Assembly (NCBI GenBank): GCA_902482185.1
Contig: CABSZR010000013.1
Coordinates: forward strand, 1-14,039
DNA: 14,039 nt
Source: an uncultured Collinsella sp.
GTDB taxonomy: Bacteria; Actinomycetota; Coriobacteriia; Coriobacteriales; Coriobacteriaceae
Reading direction: 5' to 3'
Shown piece by piece: positions 6,558 through 13,046 of the stretch. Made by a program: the position numbers and the translations under genes. Position 1 is the first letter of the stretch; each line of letters starts with the position of its first letter. The notes beneath the pieces are model-generated. The model was not told the origin of the DNA. It worked only from the letters and a program-made list of their open reading frames with translations, and ran no database searches.

Positions 6558-6628
6558 TTCGGGACATGCCTTAAAATCCACCTTTCCGCGCTTTGCAGCA
6601 AACAGTACATTTCTAGGCATGTCCCGAA
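6558..6628. repeat. Palindromic element between convergent fur and HAD genes
   Basis: TTCGGGACATGCCT (6558-6571) and AGGCATGTCCCGAA (6615-6628) are perfect 14-bp inverted arms around 43 nt. The pairing extends imperfectly outward, so that the TAG stop of the regulator (6552-6554) faces the TAG stop of the HAD gene (complement 6632-6634). The CGGGACAT arm is shared with the element at 12849-12932. The loop is too long for a classic terminator; a REP/REPIN-like repeat is more likely, perhaps also serving as a bidirectional transcript end. Confidence 0.6.
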
Positions 6629-6631
6629 AAC

Positions 6632-7429
6632 CTACTCGGCGAGCAGGCGGTGCAGTTCTTCTTCGACCGTGTGCACGTAACGGACGCGATCGTTGATACC
6701 GCGCATGGTGGGGTTGCAGCTCTCCATCAGATAGGGATGGCCCACGACGTTGAGCATGTCGCGATCGTTCTCATTGTCGCCAAATGCCATCATCTCATCG
6801 GGCGAAATCCCCAGGACACGACCGTAATCGACAAGCGCGGAGCCCTTGCCCGAACCGAAACCGATAAGGTCCGTCCATGCGGTTCCTGACGTCATCACAT
6901 CGACACGGTCGCCAAAGAGGCGCTCGAAATACTCCCGGGCCGCCGGATAATCCACCTCGGGCGTCTGGAAGCCAATCTTAATGACATCCTCGTCGATGTC
7001 CTCGGGACGGTCGACCACCGCCACATCGCAGTGGACCACATAGCGCAAATGGTCGACGAACGCATCGTTGCCGCTCATGGTGTAGATGTGCCCCTCACAC
7101 GAAAGGGTCATGTCGGTATGGGGATACGCAACCACGGTATTCGCGATAACCATAGCAAGGCTACGCTCCATGGAACGCTTGACGACGGCACGCCCCTCGC
7201 TCATCACCAGGGTTCCGTTTTCGCATACATAGGCGAGCTCATCGGCCACCGGGGCAAACAGGTAGCGCAAGCTCGCATATTGACGGCCACTCGCCGGCAT
7301 AAACACGATACCACGACGATGCAGCTCATCGATAAGCTCAAAGGCCTCGGAACGCAGCTCGCGCTCCCCCGGATGCAGCAACGTGCCGTCCAAATCGCAT
7401 GCAATCAGTTTGATTCCCTCAAGACCCAT
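6632..7429 (-). CDS. HAD-superfamily phosphatase, Cof type
   Basis: 265 residues, typical of the Cof/YidA-type sugar-phosphate or nucleotide phosphatases with a C2 cap. All four HAD motifs are visible: DLDGT with nucleophile D12 and D14, S47 in MPASGR, K195 in GSGKGSAL, and GDNENDRDM with D218 and D222. The cap domain lies at about 85-190. Substrates of the family range from flavin and pyridoxal phosphates to sugar phosphates; none is indicated here. ATG 7429 is chosen because GGGGGA lies just upstream and the product starts at the first strand (IKLIACDLDGT); in-frame starts further up would run through the hairpin at 7458-7500. It follows the UreE-like gene by 83 nt on the same strand. Confidence 0.88.
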   Translation of the reverse strand: MGLEGIKLIACDLDGTLLHPGERELRSEAFELIDELHRRGIVFMPASGRQYASLRYLFAPVADELAYVCENGTLVMSEGRAVVKRSMERSLAMVIANTVVAYPHTDMTLSCEGHIYTMSGNDAFVDHLRYVVHCDVAVVDRPEDIDEDVIKIGFQTPEVDYPAAREYFERLFGDRVDVMTSGTAWTDLIGFGSGKGSALVDYGRVLGISPDEMMAFGDNENDRDMLNVVGHPYLMESCNPTMRGINDRVRYVHTVEEELHRLLAE

Positions 7430-7457
7430 ATGCTTCCCCCAAAGCCTCATATCAACA

Positions 7458-7500
7458 GCAAGACGGACCTTGATCGGTCGCCCCTCAAAGCCCGTCTTGC
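7458..7500 (-). other. Long RNA hairpin between the UreE-like and HAD genes
   Basis: GCAAGACGG (7458-7466) and CCGTCTTGC (7492-7500) pair perfectly. Inside, CCTTGA (7468-7473) faces TCAAAG (7485-7490). Read as minus-strand RNA the two mismatches become G-U pairs, giving an uninterrupted stem of about 16 bp with an 11-nt loop. No U-tract follows; the HAD ribosome binding site comes about 20 nt later. It may be a partial terminator, a processing site or a small repeat. Confidence 0.5.
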
Positions 7501-7512
7501 GCATACGCGCGC

Positions 7513-8091
7513 TTAGCCGCGCGCCTTTTTTACGATGGTAAAGTCGGGAGCCATGCTCACGACGACCTCCGCCGCACTCGACGCAAAGCGCCGGTCCGCA
7601 TCGAGTTCACGGGTAACCAGCGAGAGCCGAACACCCTCGACACCCCGGAGCATGCGGCCCAAAACAGGCTGCACCGGCGTATACATGCGCACAGTATGCT
7701 CGTCCGAGTCGCCCCGGAAGAGCGGCGCATGCATGTTGCCGATCTCCCAGCACGAATGCGCGAGCGCAATCGGGTCCATGCGGTCAACTTCGACCAAATA
7801 AACCTCGGCGCTGCGCAAGCGCACGACAACCGCCACGGGCACCATGCCCGAACGGTCAATGGCGAGCACGTCGCCGTCGGCAAGACGACCGCCGTCGGCA
7901 GTATCCAGCCGAACATCGACCGTGCGCCCCAGCTCCGTCACGCCCACAAACGCGTATACATCAGCCTGGTCCCAATCGAGCAGCAGATCGTCAACTTCAA
8001 AGACGCCGCCCAACTTCCGGCGAAGCAGGAGTTCATAGGACGGATCGTTGAGATTTCCCAAGCATGTCGTCGAAACCAAGCGTTCAGGCAT
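7513..8091 (-). CDS. UreE-like (urease nickel metallochaperone family) protein, orphan
   Basis: 192 residues. The middle follows the UreE pattern: a beta-rich N domain with GRTVDVRLDTADGGRLADGDVL (about 55-76) and VAVVVRLRSAEVYLVEV, then the C domain with MDPIALAHSCWEIGNMHAPL, where H121 matches the conserved interface metal-binding His of GNRHVP in UreE, and VQPVLGRMLRGVEGVRL, matching HDHVLDDMLRQFG. UreE delivers Ni2+ to urease. The local His pair of Klebsiella UreE (YHHDHV) is replaced by MYTPV, and there is no His-rich tail; the protein ends KKARG. No urease gene is in the window. ATG 8091 follows the FKBP stop by 3 nt, with GAGGG inside the FKBP end, so the two are an operon. Metal binding is plausible; true UreE function is doubtful. 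Confidence 0.65.
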   Translation of the reverse strand: MPERLVSTTCLGNLNDPSYELLLRRKLGGVFEVDDLLLDWDQADVYAFVGVTELGRTVDVRLDTADGGRLADGDVLAIDRSGMVPVAVVVRLRSAEVYLVEVDRMDPIALAHSCWEIGNMHAPLFRGDSDEHTVRMYTPVQPVLGRMLRGVEGVRLSLVTRELDADRRFASSAAEVVVSMAPDFTIVKKARG

Positions 8092-8094
8092 ACT

Positions 8095-8523
8095 CTAACC
8101 CTCGACCTCGACGAGCTCGATATCAAAGTTGAGGTCCTTACCGGCCAGCTCGTGGTTGGCGTCGAGCGTCACGGCCTCGGGCGTTACATCGATGACCACG
8201 GCGGGGACGGGCATACCGCTCGGCGTGGACAAGAAGAGCTTCATGCCCTTCTCAATCTGCTCGATGTTGGGAACCTGTTCGGCCGGGAAGGTCAGAACCA
8301 TCTCGGGATTGTGCTCGCCGTAGGCATCGGCAGCAGGAATGTGCACGGTCTTCTTCTCACCCACCTGCATGTCGACAACAGCGGCGTCGAAGCCCTTGAT
8401 CATCTGGCCGGCGCCGCAGGTGAACTCCAGCGGCTCACCGCGATCGTAGGAGCTATCGAACTGCGTGCCGTCGTCGAGCGTGCCGCGATAATGAGTCTTG
8501 ACCTTCTTGCCCTGGTTGGACAT
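8095..8523 (-). CDS. FKBP-type peptidyl-prolyl isomerase, SlyD-like
   Basis: 142 residues. The FKBP fold is formed by residues 1-70 (VKTHYRGTLDDGTQFDSSYDRG, GAGQMIKGFDAAVVDMQVGEKKT, IPAADAYGEHN) and the last strand, 127-142 (LAGKDLNFDIELVEV). An insert-in-flap chaperone domain lies between, about 72-124. The NHELAGKDL stretch is the SlyD hallmark at the end of the insert. SlyD proteins isomerise prolyl bonds, act as holdases and, in E. coli, help nickel insertion into hydrogenases through a Cys/His-rich tail. Here the protein ends right after the FKBP fold, so that tail is missing. ATG 8523 has GGAGG 5 nt upstream. It is first in an operon with the UreE-like gene and divergent from the dipeptidase. 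Confidence 0.9.
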   Translation of the reverse strand: MSNQGKKVKTHYRGTLDDGTQFDSSYDRGEPLEFTCGAGQMIKGFDAAVVDMQVGEKKTVHIPAADAYGEHNPEMVLTFPAEQVPNIEQIEKGMKLFLSTPSGMPVPAVVIDVTPEAVTLDANHELAGKDLNFDIELVEVEG

Positions 8524-8560
8524 GGAAACCTCCGTGATAAGGGCGGCGCACAACACGGGC

Positions 8561-8602
8561 CGCCATGAACATATGGCGCTAACTATACCCTAGTCATACA
8601 AT
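8561..8602. promoter_or_regulatory. Divergent promoter region, FKBP and dipeptidase genes
   Basis: TATAGT on the minus strand (complement 8582-8587) is a likely -10 for the FKBP operon, and TACAAT (8597-8602) a likely -10 for the dipeptidase; neither has a convincing -35. CGCCAT-N6-ATGGCG (8561-8578) is an inverted repeat at the expected FKBP start site. Its CGCC can also pair with GGCGGC (8542-8547) further into the FKBP leader, so the two hairpins exclude each other. Confidence 0.4.
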
Positions 8603-8643
8603 TTGAAGACAGTTTGCAAAGAAACGCTGCAACCGGAGGAACC

Positions 8644-9657
8644 ATGGCATATCCCGTATTTGACCTACACTGCGACACCGCCGACCGAATCGGCTGGGCC
8701 ACGCTCGATCTCGACCTGCGCTTTACCGCCGGCACCGACGGTTATTTCCCCGGCGACGAAACGCATCCGCAAGATTTCGACCTCATCGAGGGCAACGCCT
8801 GCGCCATCTCGCTCGCAAAGATCGGCAACACGCCGTGGGCACAGTGCTTCGCCACGTTTGTCCCCGACGAGATTCCCACCGCCCACGCCGCGCGCTTCCA
8901 GGCGCAGATCATGGCGCATATGAGCGGCCAGGCAATGCTCAACCACGACCGTATGGTCAACGTGCGCAGCGCCGCAGACATTCGCCCCGCGCTCAAGGAC
9001 GGCAAGGTCGCTTGCATCCACACCATCGAAAACGCCACGTTCTTTGCCGAGGACCCCGCGCTGATCGAGGTGCTCAAGAGCTTGGGCGTGCTTATGTCGT
9101 CACTCAGCTGGAACGCGCAGGGACCGCTCGCGAGCGGCCACGACACCCACGCCGGCCTCACCGGCGCCGGCATCGAGGCACTTACGCAGATGGAGCACGC
9201 CGGCATGGTACTCGACGTCTCCCACCTCAACGATGAGTGCTTTGACGAGGTTGTCGCCCACGCCACGCGTCCCTTCGTCGCCAGCCACTCCAACTCCCGT
9301 GCGGTTTGCGGCGTCAAGCGCAACCTCACCGACGACCAGTTCCGCACCATTCGCGACATGGGCGGTATCGTCGGCCTCAACTACTGCAGCGAGTTCCTTT
9401 CCAACGACGCAACCGACAAGACCGCCGCAGACGTCACCTTCGACCAGCTAGCGGCACATATCGAGCACTGGCTCGACCTGGGCGGCGAGGACGTCATCGC
9501 ACTCGGCGGCGACTGGGACGGTGCCACGGTGCCCGCTTTCCTCTCCGATGCCAGCAAGATGCCCGAGTTCCAGAACATGCTTTCCAAGCACTTTGGCAAG
9601 ACCGTGATGCAAAAGCTCTGCAGCGACAACGCGCTTGCCTTCTTTGAGCGTTATTAA
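8644..9657 (+). CDS. Membrane-dipeptidase-family (M19) zinc dipeptidase
   Basis: 337 residues, usual for bacterial M19 enzymes. It is a TIM-barrel dipeptidase with a two-zinc centre. Expected ligands are present: H9 and D11 (FDLHCDT), bridging E129 (CIHTIENATFF), H194 (DVSHLND) and H215 (ASHSNSRA). The C-terminal GGDWDG supplies the active-site Asp (D290), and KRNLTDDQ has the substrate Arg. There is no signal peptide or lipobox, so it is probably cytoplasmic despite the family name and would hydrolyse dipeptides taken up or released inside the cell. ATG 8644 is fixed by GGAGGA (8635-8640) 3 nt upstream. It is monocistronic, with a hairpin after the stop. Confidence 0.92.
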   Translation: MAYPVFDLHCDTADRIGWATLDLDLRFTAGTDGYFPGDETHPQDFDLIEGNACAISLAKIGNTPWAQCFATFVPDEIPTAHAARFQAQIMAHMSGQAMLNHDRMVNVRSAADIRPALKDGKVACIHTIENATFFAEDPALIEVLKSLGVLMSSLSWNAQGPLASGHDTHAGLTGAGIEALTQMEHAGMVLDVSHLNDECFDEVVAHATRPFVASHSNSRAVCGVKRNLTDDQFRTIRDMGGIVGLNYCSEFLSNDATDKTAADVTFDQLAAHIEHWLDLGGEDVIALGGDWDGATVPAFLSDASKMPEFQNMLSKHFGKTVMQKLCSDNALAFFERY

Positions 9658-9673
9658 TTTCACATCCCTTGAG

Positions 9674-9709
9674 CGGGCCGGCATGCCGAACGGTCGACAT
9701 GCCGGCCCG
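9674..9709 (+). terminator. Hairpin after the dipeptidase gene
   Basis: CGGGCCGGCATG (9674-9685) and CATGCCGGCCCG (9698-9709) form a perfect 12-bp, very GC-rich stem with a 12-nt loop, 16 nt past the stop. There is no U-tract, so termination may be partial or Rho-assisted. The next gene begins only 22 nt later. Confidence 0.5.
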
Positions 9710-9731
9710 TCCCCAATCTGAAGGACCGCTT

Positions 9732-10508
9732 TTGACGCAGCAGTTTACGATTTCCGTATCCCGACCGCATGGGACGCCCATCCCCGTCGTCGTTACCAAA
9801 AAGCGCGTCAAGAACTTCAACCTACGCGTCACATCGAGCGGTGAGGTCCACGCCAGCGCACCGCTCGGCGCCAGTCGCGAGCGCATCGAAGCGTTTGTGA
9901 AGCGCAACAGCGCCTGGATTATCAGCCGACTTGCCCAGCGCGAGCAACGTCAGGCGACGGCGAGAGAGCCGCTCAGCCCCTCGTCCATCATTGCGCTTTG
10001 GGGCAAGCCCATCACGGTACAGGACGCACTCGATCACAACTTTGCATCACCCGCACCGCGACCCAAACAGGTCACCTTCGCAAGTTTTATGGGTGCCGAC
10101 GAGCCAGACGAACGTCCGCAGGCCAAGTGGAATGCGACCCTCGACGGCTTAACGCCCAGTGAGATCCAAGCCCATATTGACCAGCTCTATACGTCCGAAG
10201 TCACATCGGCGCTGCGTGATATGGTGCACGCATACGAAATCGCAATGGGTGTCGCCGTTTCCCGCGTTTCCGTGCGCAGCATGAAAACGCGCTGGGGATC
10301 ATGCACGCCCAAAACCGGCGCCATTCGCATCGCACGAGAACTTGCCGCCTACCCCGTCGAGTGCCTTGACATGGTTGTCGCCCACGAGCTCGTCCACCTG
10401 CTCGAGCCGAGCCACAATCATCGGTTTCACGCGCTGCTCGACACGTACTGCCCCAACAACAGGGCTCTGTCGCAGCGGCTCAAGCAGCCACCCATAGAGA
10501 CGTATTAG
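9732..10508 (+). CDS. YgjP/DUF45-family metal-dependent hydrolase
   Basis: 258 residues from a TTG start. The N-terminal half is beta-rich (PIPVVVTKKRVKNFNLRVTSSGEVHASAP) and is followed by IEAFVKRNSAWI, as in the family. The C-terminal half has VRSMKTRWGSCTPKTGAIRI and then VVAHELVHLLEPSHNHRFH. H218 and H222 of HELVH and probably H228 bind zinc, with E219 as catalytic base: a SprT/WLM-like minigluzincin fold. Family members are annotated as M48-like metallopeptidases, and E. coli YgjP has been reported as a UTP pyrophosphatase, so the substrate is open. TTG 9732 has AAGGA (9721-9725) 6 nt upstream; extending to 9669 would run through the hairpin at 9674-9709. An acidic, low-conservation insert lies at about 104-135. 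It converges on folB with only 6 nt between stops. Confidence 0.88.
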   Translation: MTQQFTISVSRPHGTPIPVVVTKKRVKNFNLRVTSSGEVHASAPLGASRERIEAFVKRNSAWIISRLAQREQRQATAREPLSPSSIIALWGKPITVQDALDHNFASPAPRPKQVTFASFMGADEPDERPQAKWNATLDGLTPSEIQAHIDQLYTSEVTSALRDMVHAYEIAMGVAVSRVSVRSMKTRWGSCTPKTGAIRIARELAAYPVECLDMVVAHELVHLLEPSHNHRFHALLDTYCPNNRALSQRLKQPPIETY

Positions 10509-10514
10509 AACCGG

Positions 10515-11000
10515 TTAGCGCACACGCTCGATCTCGACGCCACAGCTTGCCAAGGGCAGGCCAATAGGCGCCCACGGCTTATCGAGCTTGATGCGCACAC
10601 CAAGCAGCGAGGGATAACGGCGCAGCAGCATCTGGGCCGTACCTTCAGCTGCCGCCTCGATGAGCTTAAACGTATGCTCGCGCAGATAGCCATCGACATC
10701 GTGGCACACCGAGCCATAGTCAATCGAGGCGTCCAAGTTATCGTGCTCTCCCGCTGCACGCAGGTCAGCATAGAGTACCAAGGACACGATGAATTTCTGG
10801 CCCAGCGCGTTCTCTTCGGGATACACGCCGTGGTTAGCAAAAACCTCAAGACCTTCAACGGTGATGCGGTCGGCATGGCGCAGATCGTCATAGTTCACGT
10901 GGGGCACCGCCGTTGCGGTGGATATTTCGCCCCTTCCACGGCGGGCGAGCTCGGCGCCTTCAGTCTTGGTTGCATTCTCGGGCAGTTTCTTGTTGCTCAT
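10515..11000 (-). CDS. folB: Dihydroneopterin aldolase, with N-terminal extension
   Basis: 161 residues; typical FolB is about 120. It cleaves 7,8-dihydroneopterin to 6-hydroxymethyl-dihydropterin and glycolaldehyde. The core begins near residue 44: DRITVEGLEVFANHGVYPEE, with the pterin-binding and catalytic-type HGVYPEE (E62/E63), DYGSVCHDVDGYL, KLIEAAAEGTA, and KLDKPWAPI with the conserved K141. The first 43 residues are charged, low-complexity and outside the fold. ATG 11000 has AAGGAG (complement 11010-11015) at 9 nt spacing, which supports the long form. It is third in the folE-HD-folB run; folP and folK are not in this window. It converges on the YgjP-like gene with a 6-nt gap and no visible terminator. 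Confidence 0.9.
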   Translation of the reverse strand: MSNKKLPENATKTEGAELARRGRGEISTATAVPHVNYDDLRHADRITVEGLEVFANHGVYPEENALGQKFIVSLVLYADLRAAGEHDNLDASIDYGSVCHDVDGYLREHTFKLIEAAAEGTAQMLLRRYPSLLGVRIKLDKPWAPIGLPLASCGVEIERVR

Positions 11001-11043
11001 CGCGATCGTCTCCTTCGTTTAGAACCCCGACCGCGTAAACTAA

Positions 11044-11625
11044 CTACACGCGAATCGACAGGTTCTTTTTATCATCGCTCCAGTTGCAAGCATTGCGCGC
11101 GGGGCATGCAAAGCAGGCGCGCGACGCTTTGTCGGCTGCATAGAGCAGGCGCTCGAGCGGTTGGCTGTTCACGCGCAGCTTTCGATGGCCCAGAATGGCC
11201 GTCTTAATGGCTGCGGCATCGGCCGGCTCAAACGCTACGTCATCGGGCATACCGCCGAGAATCGCATCAGCGACGCGTTCGCTTGCAACATCATGGGATA
11301 TACCCGATTCATACTGTTCATCTTTGCCGATATCGTGAAGAAGTGCCGTGGCGTAGATGACCTCGCGGTCAAATTCGAGCTGTTCCTCGAGATTCTTGAT
11401 CCACATAATGCGAGCGACATCCAGCAGGTGGTCAATACCGTGGCGGCAGAAGATGCGCCCCGATTCCAACTGTGCAATGCTGCCCAGGTGCCGCCGGAAC
11501 AGACCGTTGGCACAGATGTAATCAATGCGAGGCATGGCACCAAAAGGCGCCAGGCCCGAAGCCATAAAACCGCGACGCGGCGTTCCCTCGTCAGTATTCG
11601 ATGTAAAGTCGTTGACGACTCTCAT
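11044..11625 (-). CDS. HD-domain phosphohydrolase in the folate cluster
   Basis: 193 residues. The HD metal site is visible as H62/H66 (RHGIDHLLDV), H97-D98 (ALLHDIGKD), H111-D112 (ISHDVASER) and D165 (LYAADKASR). The C-terminus has C171, C174 and C180 in a C-x2-C-x5-C pattern followed by NWSDDKKN, which could bind zinc or be structural. HD proteins hydrolyse phosphoester bonds of nucleotides and related compounds. The gene starts 2 nt after the folE stop and lies upstream of folB, so it is probably co-translated with pterin enzymes. It could remove phosphate from dihydroneopterin triphosphate, the product of FolE and precursor of the FolB substrate, a step often lacking an assigned gene; that is inference from position. 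The first ~30 residues are not part of the HD fold. Confidence 0.82.
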   Translation of the reverse strand: MRVVNDFTSNTDEGTPRRGFMASGLAPFGAMPRIDYICANGLFRRHLGSIAQLESGRIFCRHGIDHLLDVARIMWIKNLEEQLEFDREVIYATALLHDIGKDEQYESGISHDVASERVADAILGGMPDDVAFEPADAAAIKTAILGHRKLRVNSQPLERLLYAADKASRACFACPARNACNWSDDKKNLSIRV

Positions 11626-11627
11626 AG

Positions 11628-12185
11628 TTAGCGTCCCAGCATCCTAAAGAATCGCTCCTCGAGCGCCGGATCGGCCTCAAAGACGCCGCGACGAGCGAGC
11701 GTCACGGTCTTGGTGCCAGGCTTTTGCACGCCGCGCATGGTCATGCACATATGCTCAGCTTCCATGAGCACAATCGCTCCCTGGGGAGCGAGATACTCCA
11801 TGAGGGCATCGGCAACTTGTGCGCACAACTGCTCCTGCAGCTGCAGACGACGGGCGTAGACCTCTACCGTGCGGGCAAGCTTAGAAAGCCCTGCGACACG
11901 GCCGTTGGGGATATAGCCAATGGCAGCCTTGCCGTAAAACGGCAGCAGATGATGCTCGCACAGCGAGTAAAACGTGATGTCGCGCTCGATAACCAAATCG
12001 TTCGAAGCGACGGCAAAGGTTTTGGACAGGTGCTCCTCGGCACTCTGGTCCATACCACCGGCGATCTCACCATACATACGGGCAACGCGCGCCGGGGTCT
12101 CCAGCAGGCCCTCACGAGTTGGGTCCTCGCCTATGCCCTCAAGCAACAGCTTAATGGCGGCCTCGACTTTTTCCTGATCGACCAT
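11628..12185 (-). CDS. folE: GTP cyclohydrolase I
   Basis: 185 residues, usual for FolE. It converts GTP to 7,8-dihydroneopterin triphosphate and formate, the first step of folate synthesis, as a homodecamer. Zinc ligands C76 and H79 ([11 protein letters not shown]) and C147 ([10 protein letters not shown]) are present, with the catalytic His of EHMC at 145. [28 protein letters not shown] and RRLQLQEQL are family signatures. ATG 12185 has GAGG 5 nt upstream and gives the expected N-terminus ([21 protein letters not shown]); longer starts at 12248 would overlap a possible TACCAT -10 box. The gene follows nrdG after 66 nt on the same strand and precedes the HD gene by 2 nt. Confidence 0.96.
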   Translation of the reverse strand: MVDQEKVEAAIKLLLEGIGEDPTREGLLETPARVARMYGEIAGGMDQSAEEHLSKTFAVASNDLVIERDITFYSLCEHHLLPFYGKAAIGYIPNGRVAGLSKLARTVEVYARRLQLQEQLCAQVADALMEYLAPQGAIVLMEAEHMCMTMRGVQKPGTKTVTLARRGVFEADPALEERFFRMLGR

Positions 12186-12251
12186 CTGGGCCTCACTTTT
12201 CCGATTTTGCGTTCGCGCTATGGTACCACGCCCTCCGGCATCGGCCACAAG

Positions 12252-12833
12252 CTACATAGTATGGGTCGAATAGACCGGATCGTCCCGCCAAAGCTCCACA
12301 GCGTCGCAAAGCGCAACGCCCTCGCGCACAGCACGGGCGCGCGTGGCGTTCATATCAATCACGCGCTGATTGCTCGAGCCCCTAAAACGCAATGAGATAT
12401 CGTACAGATCCTGAACAAACGGGCCATCCACCAACATATCGAGGCAGGCAAGGATACGGTCCGTCGCCTCGGTATGGTGACGACCACCCGGCATAAGCTC
12501 CTCGAGCACGTCGCCGGTAAAGCACCAAATGGTCTTCCCCGACTCCACAGGATAGGCCGCACGCACGCGTTCGATAAAGTCAACAAGCCCCGCCTGATTC
12601 TCGGGCTCCATAGGCTCGCCGCCCAGAATCGTCAGGCCATCGATAAAGGGATGGTCGAGGCTCTCGATAATCTTGTCCTCGACGGCACAATCGAACGGCT
12701 CACCCGCAGCAAAGTCCCACGCGACAGAGTTAAAGCAGTTCTTGCACCCACGACGGCACCCGCTCACAAACAGAGAAGTACGAACGCCTTCCCCATCAGC
12801 AATGTCGAAATACTTAATGTTCGCGTAATTCAT
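12252..12833 (-). CDS. nrdG: Anaerobic ribonucleotide reductase activating protein
   Basis: 193 residues. It is a radical SAM activase that places the glycyl radical on NrdD. C26, C30 and C33 (SGCRRGCKNC) bind the 4Fe-4S cluster and GGEPM (71-75) helps bind SAM; the IADGEGVRTSLFVSGC start is typical. ATG 12833 gives the family N-terminus MNYANIKYFD. A longer reading to 12989 would have to translate the whole palindromic element at 12849-12932, so it is rejected. The only plausible SD, GGGAGA (complement 12841-12846), lies next to that element. nrdD is upstream on the same strand but separated by 427 nt, unusually far for this pair, with a candidate promoter (TATACT) in between. Confidence 0.94.
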   Translation of the reverse strand: MNYANIKYFDIADGEGVRTSLFVSGCRRGCKNCFNSVAWDFAAGEPFDCAVEDKIIESLDHPFIDGLTILGGEPMEPENQAGLVDFIERVRAAYPVESGKTIWCFTGDVLEELMPGGRHHTEATDRILACLDMLVDGPFVQDLYDISLRFRGSSNQRVIDMNATRARAVREGVALCDAVELWRDDPVYSTHTM

Positions 12834-12834
12834 A

Positions 12835-12948
12835 GGTAACTCTCCCGGGAGGCCGGGACATATCATCCCGTCCTCAAACATTCTCGGCCTTCGGCCTGCG
12901 AAACTGCGGGCGGGACGATATGTCCCGGCCTCATGCAAAGGGTAACTC
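12835..12948. mobile_element. REPIN/MITE-like palindromic insertion upstream of nrdG
   Basis: GAGGCCGGGACATATC (12849-12864) and GATATGTCCCGGCCTC (12917-12932) are perfect 16-bp inverted arms; after one mismatch TCCCG (12866-12870) pairs with CGGGA (12911-12915). Each arm also folds on itself: CGGGA-N7-TCCCG at 12854-12870 and CGGGAC-N5-GTCCCG at 12911-12927, the inverted pair of hairpins typical of a REPIN. The whole is flanked by 8-bp direct repeats GGTAACTC at 12835-12842 and 12941-12948, as expected for a target-site duplication. It carries no ORF, so movement would need a transposase elsewhere. Arms share CGGGACAT with the element at 6558-6628. Confidence 0.6.
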
Positions 12949-12968
12949 AATGAACGAAGCGAACATCG

Positions 12969-12974
12969 AGTATA
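12969..12974 (-). promoter_or_regulatory. Candidate -10 box of nrdG
   Basis: TATACT (complement of 12969-12974) is a good -10 match on the minus strand about 135 nt before nrdG. The -35 is weak (GGTTTT or GTTTTT at 16-17 nt), which would suit an activator-dependent promoter. Two 15-bp direct repeats lie just upstream. The transcript would include the palindromic element as a leader hairpin. Confidence 0.4.
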
Positions 12975-12997
12975 GGGTTCGAGGTCCAATAAAAACC

Positions 12998-13046
12998 TTG
13001 TTGCAACTCAACCGCCATCGCAAGCAAAGCGTTGTTGCAAGTCAAC
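12998..13046. repeat. Tandem 15-bp direct repeats upstream of nrdG
   Basis: TTGTTGCAACTCAAC (12998-13012) and TTGTTGCAAGTCAAC (13032-13046) differ at one position and are 34 nt apart start to start, about three helical turns. Relative to a start site near 12962 they lie at about -36 to -50 and -70 to -84, a usual place for activator binding. The regulator is unknown, and neither copy looks like an NrdR box. Confidence 0.5.

Noticed and set aside
7696..8568. A 290-codon plus-strand frame across the UreE-like and FKBP genes
   Set aside because: It is antisense to two genes with recognisable motifs and proper ribosome binding sites; no motif or SD supports it.
12834..12989. N-terminal extension of nrdG on the minus strand
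   Set aside because: It would translate the entire palindromic element; NrdG proteins start at the MNY...ADGEG region, and an SD lies before 12833.
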